Origin: Planctomycetota bacterium
GTDB taxonomy: Bacteria > Planctomycetota > J058
Assembly: GCA_003695705.1 (NCBI GenBank)
Contig: RFHU01000331.1
Span: 1 to 33,842 of the forward strand
Length of the DNA stretch: 33,842 nucleotides
Direction of reading: 5' to 3'
Under the pieces are notes generated by a model, which worked only from the letters and a program-made list of their open reading frames with translations, made no database searches and was not told where the DNA came from. The position numbers and the translations under genes were made by a program. Positions 7,691 to 15,561 of this stretch are shown piece after piece; the first letter of the stretch is position 1; each line of letters opens with the position of its first letter.

Positions 7691-8824
7691 TCAGCGGCGG
7701 AGCGATGCCTTCTCGGAGCGAGCCCTCTCGTAGAGACCCACGAGCCGCTCGAAGGTTCCCTCCCAGGAGTAACGAGAGACGGCCAAGGCGCGGCAGGTGG
7801 AGGAGGGAACGCGCCGGGCAGCGAGCGATTGGATCTTGCGTGCGAAGTCCATGGGGTCGCCGGGGGTGGCGAGCTCGCCCAACTCGCCGGGCACCAGGTG
7901 GAGGGGCCCTCCCTGCCGGGCGGCGACCACGGGCAGGCCGGAGGCGAAGCCCTCCAGGACCGTGAGGTTGAAGGTCTCGTTGGGGCTGGGCACCACCAGC
8001 ATGTCCGCTCCGGCGTAGATCTTGGCGAGTTCGCTCCCGTAGGGGAGGGGCCCCAGCATGCGCACCCGGGGATCGCGCGCGGCGCGCTCCTCCAGGACGT
8101 TTCGCAGCGGTCCGTCGCCCACCACCGTGAGCCGGTAGTCCGCCGGCAGGAGGGAGAAGGCGTCGAAGAGGGTCGGGAGATCCTTCTCTCGGCTCAAGCG
8201 ACCTACGCTGAGGAGTTCGACCGGTCGTTCGGGATCGCGCGCGTCTCGGCCGTTGGGCTGGAACAGATCGAGGTTTACGCCCAAGGGAATGTGTTCGAGG
8301 CGCTCGAACCCGGCGGCGGCAAGGCGTGCTTCCATGTCGTGGGAGGTCACTACCAGGCGGTCCACGTGGCGGTAGCAGTAGTCCACGTAGCGCCAGGTGA
8401 ACCGCTCGGCTGCGCCGGCGAGCGGGCCGAAGCGCGAGAAGCGAGGACGGGCGATGAAGGTCGGCAGGTGGACGTGGTAGAAGCCGACCACGGGGACGTC
8501 CGCCGGGAGGACCTTCGAAGCCACCTGGCCGAGCAGGTAGGCGCAGTCCACCTCGACCACATCGGGCGCAAAGGCGCGCAAGAGCTTGCGGACCTCGCGG
8601 AAGCGTGCCAAGACGCGGTGGGCGGGGTTGCTGGGCAGGGGGCGGCTGCGCAGCGTGTGGACGGTGGAGCCGAACAGGCGCCGCGTCGAGTCTTCGGCGC
8701 CGGGGACGATGACGGTGTGCGCGTGCCCGTGCCGGGTGAGGAAGCGCGCCTTTTCGTGCAGGTAGGTGTTTACGCCGCCCTGGCCGCCGTCGATGAAGAG
8801 CGTGGTCAGGTCGCAAACGCGCAT
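7691..8824 (-). CDS. GT4-family glycosyltransferase
   Basis: 377 residues with a GT-B fold. The N-terminal acceptor domain has GGQGGVNTYL near residue 14. The C-terminal donor domain has LLSVGRLSREKDL, VVGDGPLR and the E-x7-E signature with E283 and E291 (SPNETFNLTVLEGFASGLPVV). GT4 enzymes transfer a sugar from a nucleotide donor to lipids or glycans at the inner face of the cytoplasmic membrane; SqdX/PimB-type lipid glycosyltransferases look similar, but donor and acceptor cannot be read from sequence. The ATG at 8824 starts exactly at the first beta strand (MRVCDLTTLF); an in-frame extension to 9073 is low-complexity and rejected. It lies downstream of the ACP gene after a 304-bp gap, so membership of the same locus is likely but not certain. 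Confidence 0.88.
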   Translation of the reverse strand: MRVCDLTTLFIDGGQGGVNTYLHEKARFLTRHGHAHTVIVPGAEDSTRRLFGSTVHTLRSRPLPSNPAHRVLARFREVRKLLRAFAPDVVEVDCAYLLGQVASKVLPADVPVVGFYHVHLPTFIARPRFSRFGPLAGAAERFTWRYVDYCYRHVDRLVVTSHDMEARLAAAGFERLEHIPLGVNLDLFQPNGRDARDPERPVELLSVGRLSREKDLPTLFDAFSLLPADYRLTVVGDGPLRNVLEERAARDPRVRMLGPLPYGSELAKIYAGADMLVVPSPNETFNLTVLEGFASGLPVVAARQGGPLHLVPGELGELATPGDPMDFARKIQSLAARRVPSSTCRALAVSRYSWEGTFERLVGLYERARSEKASLRR

Positions 8825-9128
8825 GGGTCCCCGCTGGGTCCGCGCCGCCCTCCGCGGCGTTTGGGCTGGTCGAACGGTGGACGCGCGGGAGCGCGGACCG
8901 ATTCGGAGGGGGGATTCTAAGGATTCCCCCCCGGCATTGCTACGCTTAGCACGTTCGCGCCGCAGGGCCGCTGGCGGAGTGGCCGGCCGTAGGCTCCTCG
9001 GAGCCGCGGGGTCGGGCGCGGCGCCCAGGGGGGCGCCTCTTTGGAAGGCCGCGCCCGGAGGAGCTCCCCGCACCCCTGGGGCTGGCTCGGGCGCGCGCGG
9101 GCCGCGGCGGAGCCAGCGCCGCGGGCGC
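8825..9128. other. 304-bp intergenic region with hairpins and possible promoter
   Basis: No gene is seen between the ACP and glycosyltransferase genes. There are three hairpin-like elements. 8926-8949 holds G6 and C6 arms around ATTCTAAGGATT. TGCTA-CGCT-TAGCA spans 8938-8951, and GGCGCCC-AGGG-GGGCGCC spans 9020-9037. None is followed by a T-run on the minus strand, so intrinsic termination after the ACP is unproven. On the minus strand TAGCAAT beside the second repeat could be a -10 for the glycosyltransferase, about 115 nt ahead of its ATG. Confidence 0.4.
9020..9037. repeat. perfect inverted repeat, 7-bp arms
   Basis: GGCGCCC, loop AGGG, GGGCGCC. It lies 92 bp beyond the ACP stop codon, so it could attenuate read-through into the glycosyltransferase gene; no U-tract follows in that direction. 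Confidence 0.4.
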
Positions 9129-9392
9129 TCAGAGCTTTCCTTGCGCCTCGAGGTAGGCGGAGAGGGAGTTCACCGAGGCCAGGTGCTGGCGGGCTTCCTC
9201 TTCGCTGGCGAAGGAGCAGCCGAATTCTTGCTCCACGCCCGCGACGACCTCGATGGCGTCCACCGAATCGAGGCCGAGTCCGTCGTCGCCGAACAAGGGC
9301 ACGTCGTCGCCGATCTCGCTCGGATCCATGCGCAGGTGCAGGTGCTCGACGAGCATCTCTTTGACCCGTTGCTTCTGTGCGTCGGTTGCCAT
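9129..9392 (-). CDS. acyl carrier protein
   Basis: 87 residues. The phosphopantetheine attachment serine is S43 in the canonical LDSVDAIE at the start of helix 2, preceded by an acidic loop. Length and acidic helices fit a type II (free-standing) ACP. It should carry the growing acyl chain for the ketosynthases encoded just upstream (138-bp gap, same strand). A good Shine-Dalgarno (AAGGGGAG) lies before the ATG. Being near four KS-fold genes, it is more likely dedicated to this pathway than the housekeeping AcpP, which normally sits with fabD/fabG/fabF. Confidence 0.92.
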   Translation of the reverse strand: MATDAQKQRVKEMLVEHLHLRMDPSEIGDDVPLFGDDGLGLDSVDAIEVVAGVEQEFGCSFASEEEARQHLASVNSLSAYLEAQGKL

Positions 9393-9530
9393 GTCGTCTC
9401 CCCTTGGGCCGCCCCGGGCTCGGCCGCTCGGGCTCGTGTTCGGTCGGGGGGCGGGGGGGCGGGTCCCTCGGAGGCCTCGCGCGGGCGCTTCGCTGCCCCT
9501 CGCCTCGGGCGGATTCTCCTTCTTGACGTG

Positions 9531-10322
9531 TCAGCCGGTGCCCTCCACCGCCAGGGCGGCGGTCTCGCGCCAGCACGGCTCGCGGTGGACGAGCAGCTGC
9601 CTCCCTCCCTCGAGTGCGCGTCCCAGGGCGAGGAGCGAGGGCGCCGAGAGCCCACGGTAACTCGCGGGGAGGTCTTCCAAAAGCCCAGTCGTGAGCGTGG
9701 GGTCCTCCGCCCCCGAGGGAGGTTCCGCCTCGGCGCGGGCCAAGCGCGGAAGGTCCGCACCGGCTTCGAGGCACAGGGCCGTCGCCAGCCGGAAGGGGAG
9801 CGGGGCGTCGGCGAAGGCCGCGCCCCATCGAGCGGCCAGCGTTCGGTCGACGACGGTCGACGCGGCGACCACCCAGCGTTCGCAGCGCTCGAGCGCGATG
9901 GCGTCCAGGGCGTAGCCGATCCCGGCGAAGCCCGAGAGGCCCAAGCGGTTGACCGTGGCCTGGCAGCGCGGGAAGCCGAACAGAAGGCCCAGCGTGGCCG
10001 CGGGAGTCGAGGGGAGGGAGGCCAAGAAGAGCGACGGCCGCAGGGGGGGCGGCGGGTTCTGGCCGCCCCGCGCGGCGAGAGCCTCTCCGAAGCGCAGGGC
10101 GTGTCCCCAGCCGCCGAGGTCCACGCCCACCACCAGGCCGGCGTCTACCTCGGCGCCTTCCTTCCACCAGCCGGCGGCGGCGGTTGCCTGCGCCACCGCT
10201 TCGACCAGGGGCCGCAGGTCGGCATGGATCGCGCGCTTGGCGTCCCAGCGACCGGCGAAGCGGTCCTCCAGCTCGCGAGGGGCCTCCTGCGCGTGGGCCC
10301 AGGCGCGGACCGTGGCGCTCAT
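9531..10322 (-). CDS. ketosynthase-like protein (KS-D), truncated and lacking catalytic residues
   Basis: 263 residues, last of four coupled KS-fold genes; its ATG overlaps the stop of KS-C in ATGA. The region around residues 97-145 (SLFLASLPSTPAATLG, then LSGFAGIGYALDAI) resembles the short N-terminal beta-ketoacyl-synthase-like family (Ketoacyl-synt_2) found in aryl-polyene and flexirubin clusters. No nucleophilic Cys sits at the expected position before the GFAGIGYA helix, and no catalytic His motif follows. A non-catalytic partner or chain-length role is inferred. Assignment to the family rests on pattern and context, not on a search. Confidence 0.7.
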   Translation of the reverse strand: MSATVRAWAHAQEAPRELEDRFAGRWDAKRAIHADLRPLVEAVAQATAAAGWWKEGAEVDAGLVVGVDLGGWGHALRFGEALAARGGQNPPPPLRPSLFLASLPSTPAATLGLLFGFPRCQATVNRLGLSGFAGIGYALDAIALERCERWVVAASTVVDRTLAARWGAAFADAPLPFRLATALCLEAGADLPRLARAEAEPPSGAEDPTLTTGLLEDLPASYRGLSAPSLLALGRALEGGRQLLVHREPCWRETAALAVEGTG

Positions 10323-11401
10323 GCAGCGACCCCCTCCAGCAGGATCGCGCCGTTGAGGCCTCCGAAACCGACCGTGAGCGCCAAGACGCTTCGCGGCGGG
10401 GCTGGCCCCAGGGATCCGTCGACGAGCAGTGCGCCGTGGAGGAGGCCCAGGGCGCCCGAGGCGCCGAGGACGTGTCCCAGGCGAGGCTCCCAACTCGACG
10501 CGCGCTCCCGCCAGGCGGCGCCGAAGAGGGGGGACAGCGCGTGCTCGTAGACTGCGGCGTAGGCCGGAGACGCGTCGGCGGTCAGGGTGATGGCCTCGAC
10601 CTGCGTCGGCGTCCGGCCGGCCTCGGCGAGGGCCGCCCGCGCGGCCAGTGCCATTCCCCGCCCCTCAGGATCGGGGGTGGTCATGTGTCGACCGTCGCAG
10701 CGGAGGTCGCGTCCCGCGAGCAGGGCGAGGGGCCGTGCGCCGCGGCGCTGCGCGTGGGAGAGCGCCTCGAGGTGGACGAAGCTGGCCCCCTCGCCGAGCA
10801 CGATCCCGTCCCGGGGGGCGGGGGCGCTCGGCTTCGCCGAGCGCGAGAGGGCGTCGAGGGCGCAGAAGCCCCCCAGGATGGTGCGGCTGAGCGTTTCCAA
10901 GCCTCCGCAGACCATGGCCTGCGCCCGCCCCCGAGCGATCTCGGCGCAGGCCTGGTCGAGGGCGAACAGAGCCGAGGCACAAGTCACGGTGTAGGTGCCG
11001 AGCGGTCCGCCCAGGCCGGTCGCCTCGGCGAGTTCGCGCGTGATCGCGTGGGGGTGCAGGCGGCGGGAGTCGGCGGGCGGGGCGGAGAGGGCCTCCTCGG
11101 TTCGCTCCATGCTCCCCAGCCCGGTGCCCACGCAGAGTCCCGTCGCCCGCCGCAGCGCCGGAGGGGCGTTCGCCAGGCATTCGCGCAGCGCGGGGAGGGC
11201 CATGCGCAGCGCCCGGTCGCCCGGCGGAGCCGGGGACAAGGCGGCGTCGGGGACGCGTCCGCCGAAGCGCACGGGGAGTCCCGCGCAGAGCGCCTCCTCC
11301 AGCGGACCGAGGCAGGAGCGGTCCTCCCGCGCCGCCGCGAGATGTGCGGCGACTCCAGCGCCCGCCGCGGAAACCACCCCCAATCCAGTGACGGCGATCA
11401 C
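10319..11401 (-). CDS. beta-ketoacyl synthase (KS-C) with active-site Cys but altered first His
   Basis: 360 residues, thiolase-like fold. The nucleophile C141 is present in VTCASALFALDQA. H310 is present in LGHVLGASGALG, equivalent to the second catalytic His. The usual NAHGT motif is replaced by TADAS, giving Asp276 where the first His belongs. The FGGLNGAILLEG terminus is typical. Loss of that His usually impairs malonyl decarboxylation-condensation, so the protein may be an acyltransferase-like or initiation KS, or inactive; this is inference. GTG start overlapping the KS-B stop (GTGA), and its own stop overlaps the KS-D start (ATGA), so translation is probably coupled. Confidence 0.85.
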   Translation of the reverse strand: MIAVTGLGVVSAAGAGVAAHLAAAREDRSCLGPLEEALCAGLPVRFGGRVPDAALSPAPPGDRALRMALPALRECLANAPPALRRATGLCVGTGLGSMERTEEALSAPPADSRRLHPHAITRELAEATGLGGPLGTYTVTCASALFALDQACAEIARGRAQAMVCGGLETLSRTILGGFCALDALSRSAKPSAPAPRDGIVLGEGASFVHLEALSHAQRRGARPLALLAGRDLRCDGRHMTTPDPEGRGMALAARAALAEAGRTPTQVEAITLTADASPAYAAVYEHALSPLFGAAWRERASSWEPRLGHVLGASGALGLLHGALLVDGSLGPAPPRSVLALTVGFGGLNGAILLEGVAA

Positions 11402-12576
11402 GCGCGACCCAGCACCAGGGCGACGCAGCCGCCGGGGCGACTGCTCGACAGCACCAGCGCCGTGCGCAGGTGCGCCCGCTCGTGCGGCGCGGAGACGCCG
11501 CGCAGTTCCCCGGCGCGGGGAGGCTGCCCGTCGGGGGCGTAGGTGGGCGGGACCACGTCTTCCGCCAAGGCCAGGGCGGCCACGAGAGCCTGCAGGGCCG
11601 ACCCGAAGGCGAAGCCCTCTCCGAGAAGGGCCTGCGGCCAGCAGACCCAGCCGCGCAGACCCAGTTGCGCGAGGGCCTCTCGCTCGCGCTGCGCGGGGGG
11701 GCCGCCGCAGGCGCCGCCGACGACCAAGTCCACGTCGGCGGGCGCGCGCCCGGCGAGTTCGAGGGCGCGCTCGGCGCAGCGCACCAGGCCTTCGGGGTCG
11801 GTGTCGTTCGCGGCGCGCCCGCGGACGCCGCCGAGTATCTCTGCGTAGAGGTGGGCGCCGCGGGCCTCGGCGGCGGCGCGCGGTTCGAGGAAGAGCGCGG
11901 CGCCGCCTTCGGCCCAGGGGCCGACTTCCGGTGCGAAGGGTCCGCCAAGGCGGGCGCCGATTCGGCCCTCGGAGAGAAGCGAAGCCTGCACGCGGTCGCA
12001 GAAGCAGTCGGCGCCTCCCGCGAGGACGCCGGGCGCCGCGCCGAGGAGGAGACGGTCGGTCGCGGTCAGGAGGGCGGAGAGGCCCGCCTCTTCTCCGCCG
12101 ACCACCGCCAGGCCAGGACCCCGAAAGCCGAGCAGGGCGCTGGCGTGGCCCGGGGCGGCGTTGAACACACCCTCGGTGAACAAGACCGCGTTCGCGGCGC
12201 GCGGCCCGCGCCGGCGGACGCGCTCGTGGAAGTCGAGGTAGTAGCCGCTCCCCCCAAAGCAGGTGCCGAGGACGACGCTCATTCGGTCGCGCAGCTCGGG
12301 GTCTTCGGGCAGCGCGGCGTCGGCGACGCAGCCGACCGAAGCGGCCGCGGCCAGGCGGGCGAGGTCCGAGGCCTTGCGCACGGTGCGCCGGTCCGCGTAG
12401 CGCTCGGCAGGAAAGGGCTCGGCAAAGGCGGTTGCCGGACGGGTGTCCAGGCCAGCGGCCGTGGGAGGGCGCTCGCAGAGGGCGGGCTCGGAGGCGAGCA
12501 GCCGCTGCCACACCGTCCGCGCGCCCACGCCCAAGGGGCAGGCCGCGCCCAGGCCGGTGATCGTCGGCCGCGTCAT
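11398..12576 (-). CDS. chain-length-factor-like ketosynthase homologue (KS-B), catalytically dead
   Basis: 392 residues with the KS fold (ITGLGAACPLGVGA start). The nucleophile position is Glu162 in VVGGEEAG instead of Cys, and neither catalytic His motif remains (GGACGG and GEGFAFG at the matching places). In type II polyketide systems the chain-length factor is a KS paralogue whose Cys is replaced, usually by Gln, and which pairs with the active KS encoded immediately upstream. That arrangement is seen here, with KS-A and an ATGA overlap. A KS-A/KS-B heterodimer is a reasonable inference. Confidence 0.82.
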   Translation of the reverse strand: MTRPTITGLGAACPLGVGARTVWQRLLASEPALCERPPTAAGLDTRPATAFAEPFPAERYADRRTVRKASDLARLAAAASVGCVADAALPEDPELRDRMSVVLGTCFGGSGYYLDFHERVRRRGPRAANAVLFTEGVFNAAPGHASALLGFRGPGLAVVGGEEAGLSALLTATDRLLLGAAPGVLAGGADCFCDRVQASLLSEGRIGARLGGPFAPEVGPWAEGGAALFLEPRAAAEARGAHLYAEILGGVRGRAANDTDPEGLVRCAERALELAGRAPADVDLVVGGACGGPPAQREREALAQLGLRGWVCWPQALLGEGFAFGSALQALVAALALAEDVVPPTYAPDGQPPRAGELRGVSAPHERAHLRTALVLSSSRPGGCVALVLGRA

Positions 12577-13778
12577 TCGGGGGCTCCCAGGACGAGGCTG
12601 GCGTTGCAGCCCCCGAAGCCGAAGGAATTGGAGAGCACGTAGCGTAGCCGCGCCGGGCGGAGGGCGCGCACCAGGTCGAGGGGCGCGCAGGCGGGATCGA
12701 GGTCGCCCGCGGTCGCGGTCGGTGGGAGCAATTGGTCGCGCAGGGCCAGGATCGAGACGACGGCCTCGACCGCGCCGGCGCCGCCGAGGGTGTGTCCCAC
12801 CGCAGGCTTGGTCGCCATGAGGGGGATCTCGGCGAGGCGCTTTCCGAAGACGGCCCGCAGGGCGGAGACCTCGGCGGGGTCGTTGCTCTGGGTGGCCGTC
12901 GCGTGGGCGTTGATCGCATCAATGGCCCCGGGGTCGAGCCCTGCGAGGTCCAAGGCGCGCCGCATGGCCAGGGCGGCGCCTGCGCCCTCGGGGTGCGGCT
13001 GCGTCAGGTGATGCGCGTCGGACGACTCGCCGTAGCCGCAGAGGCGAGCCACGGGGCGGCGCCCCGCCGCGCGAGCCTCGGCTTCGCGTTCGAGGACGAA
13101 GGCGGCGAAGCCGTCTCCGAGTTGCATGCCGGCGCGCTCGCTGGCGAAGGGGAGCACGGCCTTGGGGGCCAAGGCCTTGATCGCGCCGAAGCCTGCCTGG
13201 GTGTGCAGGTCGAGGGCGTCGTAGCCGGCGACCAAGACGAGGTCCGCGCGCCGAAGCCGCAACAGGTCGCCGGCGAGGGCCAGGGCGCTGGCTCCGGCTG
13301 CGCAGGCGTTGGAGACGAGGAGGGACTCTCCCCGCGCTCCGAAGGTGGCGCAGAGGGCCGCCAGGCGCAGTTCGGTGTCGTAGCTGCGCAGCGCCCGGTA
13401 GTCTGCGCCGCGCGGCCCGTGCGCGAGGGTGCTCTCCCAGAAGTCCCTCGCCGAGGCCTGGGCGGCGAGCGACGACCCGAGGACGACGGCCGCACGCTCG
13501 GGCGCAGGGAAGCCCCCTTCGAGGCCCGCCGACGAAAGCGCCTCTCGGCAAGCTCCTTCCAGGTAGGCGTGGGCTCGGTCGCGCCGGTCGAGCGCGTCGG
13601 CAAGCCCCGGAAGGGGCGGGGCGGGGCCCCCGACGCCGAGGTCGCCGCAGACCCCGTCGAGCTCGGCCAGGGGGCGAAGGCCCGTGCGCCCGGCGCGGAG
13701 CGCGGTCCAGTTGGCCTCCACCCCCGCAGCGAGGCTCGTGGTGAGGCCCATGCCGGTGACGACCAGCCGCGGCTCCAT
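12573..13778 (-). CDS. beta-ketoacyl-ACP synthase (KS-A), full catalytic triad
   Basis: 401 residues, FabF/KAS II-like. C159 lies in SNACAAGASAL, H292 in NAHATATQSND and H329 in KPAVGHTLGGAGAVEA; all three catalytic residues are present. The C-terminus SNSFGFGGCNASLVLG is standard. It catalyses decarboxylative condensation of malonyl-ACP with an acyl thioester. It leads the operon KS-A, KS-B, KS-C, KS-D, with the ACP following. No Shine-Dalgarno is seen; a TATCGT hexamer ends 7 nt before the ATG, suggesting a leaderless mRNA. The gene is divergent from the acyltransferase across a 139-bp region. Confidence 0.93.
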   Translation of the reverse strand: MEPRLVVTGMGLTTSLAAGVEANWTALRAGRTGLRPLAELDGVCGDLGVGGPAPPLPGLADALDRRDRAHAYLEGACREALSSAGLEGGFPAPERAAVVLGSSLAAQASARDFWESTLAHGPRGADYRALRSYDTELRLAALCATFGARGESLLVSNACAAGASALALAGDLLRLRRADLVLVAGYDALDLHTQAGFGAIKALAPKAVLPFASERAGMQLGDGFAAFVLEREAEARAAGRRPVARLCGYGESSDAHHLTQPHPEGAGAALAMRRALDLAGLDPGAIDAINAHATATQSNDPAEVSALRAVFGKRLAEIPLMATKPAVGHTLGGAGAVEAVVSILALRDQLLPPTATAGDLDPACAPLDLVRALRPARLRYVLSNSFGFGGCNASLVLGAPE

Positions 13779-13785
13779 GGGCCTG

Positions 13786-13791
13786 ACGATA
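13786..13791 (-). promoter_or_regulatory. candidate -10 element (TATCGT) of the KS operon
   Basis: The minus-strand hexamer TATCGT ends 7 nt before the KS-A ATG. It is part of a 139-bp divergent promoter region shared with the acyltransferase, so the two arms of the locus may be co-regulated. Confidence 0.4.
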
Positions 13792-13903
13792 CCTCCCCGG
13801 GCGAGGCGCGGCGAGCGGGCCGGCGCGGGCGTCTTGGGTCAGCTTCGTTCGAGACGGCCGTTCTGCTCCGTCGGTCGGACTGCGCCGCGCGCAGGGCGGA
13901 GCA

Positions 13904-13909
13904 TAGAAT
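13904..13909 (+). promoter_or_regulatory. candidate -10 element (TAGAAT) of the acyltransferase gene
   Basis: TAGAAT ends 8 nt before the GTG at 13918, and no Shine-Dalgarno is possible in between. It is the clearest leaderless-type start in the window. No convincing -35 is seen. Confidence 0.5.
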
Positions 13910-13917
13910 CCGACCCC

Positions 13918-14940
13918 GTGTTCCGCGCCGCGCTGAAGTTCGCTCTCACCGTGCTGGTGGGCCTGGCCCGAGTGGAGAGCCGTATGTTCCCTCCCGGCTG
14001 GCTCCTGGCGCGCGGCAGGTTCGTGGTGCGTGCGCTGTACCGCTTGCTGCCCGGCATGCGCGCGCCGTTGCAGGAGAACGCTCGCCACGTGCTGGGGCCC
14101 CTCTCCACGCCGGCCGAGCGGGACCACCTCGGGCGGAGGGTGCTGGAGAACTTCAGCCGCTTCTTCGTCGAGACGCTGACGGCGCCCGCCTGCTTCCCCG
14201 CTCCCGAGGAGTTCCTGCGGCGAATCGTGGGGGCCGAGCACGGCGAGGCCGCGCTCGCGCGCGGCAGGGGGGTCATTGCCGTCACCCTCCACATGGGCAA
14301 TTTCGAGCTGGGGGCGATGGTCTTCGCGCGGCTGCACCAGCCGTTGGCGGTCGTCTACCGCCGCGACCCCTTCGGGGTGGTCGAGTCGGTCCGGCGGAGC
14401 AAGCGCAGCGCGCACGGGGTCGAGGAGATCGACACCGAGCGTTCGCCCTTCTTCGGCGTGCGCGTGCTCGACGTCCTCCGCCGGGGAGGCTTCGCGCTCG
14501 TGGCCGCAGACCGGGGCTTCGATCACCCCGGCGGAGAGCCCTTTCCCTTCTTCGACGGACAGGCTCGCTTCCTCACCTGGCCCGCGCGGCTTTCCATTGC
14601 CAGCGGGGCACCGCTCTTGCCGTGCTTCGTCGTCCGCGAGGCCGACGGCCGCTACTCGTTGCGCATCGAAGCTCCCTTGTTCCCCGAGGGGGAGCAGCGC
14701 GAGAGCGCGCGCGAGCTCATGGGGCGGCTGGTTCCCGTCTTCGAGGACTACGTGCGCCGCTACCCCGACCAGTGGCTCATCCTCCACCGCTACTGGGAGC
14801 CCGCGTCCGCGCTTGAACGCGGTGAGCGTCACGGGATCTCAGCGCAGGTCGACGACCTCGGTGTCGTCGGCGAGAGAGAGGCGCAGGTCGTCCTCGGCGA
14901 CGGGCGCGTTGCGCTCGAAGCGGCGCACCTCCAGTCGTAG
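13918..14940 (+). CDS. lipid A biosynthesis-type acyltransferase (HtrB/LpxL family)
   Basis: 340 residues. The catalytic H-x4-E/D motif is HMGNFE with H125 and E130, inside the GVIAVTLHMGNFELG block typical of the family. A hydrophobic N-terminal segment probably anchors it in the inner membrane, and WLILHRYWEP marks the end of the conserved fold. Relatives transfer acyl chains from ACP to lipid A or other glycolipids; members in aryl-polyene and flexirubin clusters are thought to attach the polyene to a lipid anchor. The GTG start is fixed by the -10-like TAGAAT 8 nt upstream. The last 102 bp overlap the LolA-like gene tail to tail, so roughly the last 30 residues may be a non-conserved extension. 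Confidence 0.88.
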   Translation: MFRAALKFALTVLVGLARVESRMFPPGWLLARGRFVVRALYRLLPGMRAPLQENARHVLGPLSTPAERDHLGRRVLENFSRFFVETLTAPACFPAPEEFLRRIVGAEHGEAALARGRGVIAVTLHMGNFELGAMVFARLHQPLAVVYRRDPFGVVESVRRSKRSAHGVEEIDTERSPFFGVRVLDVLRRGGFALVAADRGFDHPGGEPFPFFDGQARFLTWPARLSIASGAPLLPCFVVREADGRYSLRIEAPLFPEGEQRESARELMGRLVPVFEDYVRRYPDQWLILHRYWEPASALERGERHGISAQVDDLGVVGEREAQVVLGDGRVALEAAHLQS

Positions 14941-15561
14941 CACGTCGCCGCGCCGGGTCGTCTGCTCCATGGAGACGACCGTGAAGTCCCGCAGGCGGAT
15001 CGTCGTCTTGCGCAGGGGGTCGTCCTCGCTGCGGGGAAGGAGGGTGAGCACGTCGAAGGCTCCCTCGTGCCGGAGCGAGGCGCGGTAGTCGTCGGCGAGT
15101 CGCTCGAGGTCGCCGCCGAAGAGGACGAAGGGGGAGCGCGGCCCCTTCCGGGGCGATTGGAGGGGGTAGAGCTCGAGGCGCCGTTGCTTGGGGTAGTGAA
15201 GGCGGACCGCGTCGTCTCGGACCAGGAGTTCCAGCTCGGGACGGCCGTCGCGACCCACGACGCGCATGAGGACGGTGTGTCCCTTGAGCAGAGTAACGCC
15301 CTGGCTGACCCGCGGGCGGCGGAGGAAGCGCAGCTTCTTGGTCTGCGTGAACTCCACCCGCAGGCTGCTCACGTCCTTCATGGAGGCCGCCCAGCGGGCG
15401 AGGAAGCTGCGAACGGGCTTCTCGGCGTGCTCCGGGTTGGCCTCGGCGCCTCCCTCGCCCGCGCGCGGCGCAGGGCGTGAGGAAGGTTCCTGTCCGGTCG
15501 CGCGCAGAGCCAGGGCCAGGCACGCAAGAACGAGGGGAAGGAGCGGCGTGGCGCGGTTCAT
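14839..15561 (-). CDS. LolA-like outer-membrane lipoprotein carrier protein
   Basis: 240 residues with an N-terminal signal peptide (hydrophobic about 7-20, cleavage near ATGQE). The mature part has the LolA pattern: amphipathic start, SLRVEFTQTKKLRFLRRP, then beta strands including LELLVRDDAVRLHYP and a closing LRLEVRRFE. LolA-type proteins shuttle lipoproteins or other lipids across the periplasm. Paralogues in aryl-polyene clusters are paired with MMPL exporters, as here. The start ATG overlaps the stop of the MMPL gene (ATGA), giving the coupled order lipoprotein, MMPL, LolA. It is convergent with, and overlaps, the acyltransferase 3' end. Confidence 0.82.
   Translation of the reverse strand: MNRATPLLPLVLACLALALRATGQEPSSRPAPRAGEGGAEANPEHAEKPVRSFLARWAASMKDVSSLRVEFTQTKKLRFLRRPRVSQGVTLLKGHTVLMRVVGRDGRPELELLVRDDAVRLHYPKQRRLELYPLQSPRKGPRSPFVLFGGDLERLADDYRASLRHEGAFDVLTLLPRSEDDPLRKTTIRLRDFTVVSMEQTTRRGDVLRLEVRRFERNAPVAEDDLRLSLADDTEVVDLR

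Noticed and set aside
8960-9045. tRNA-like start (GGCGGAGTGGCC)
   Set aside because: No matching acceptor end, anticodon arm or T-loop sequence.
8825-9073. N-terminal extension of the glycosyltransferase
   Set aside because: Low-complexity Pro/Arg/Ala sequence ahead of the first conserved strand; ATG at 8824 fits the family.
11398-12576. KS-B as a working ketosynthase
   Set aside because: The nucleophilic Cys is Glu and both His motifs are lost.
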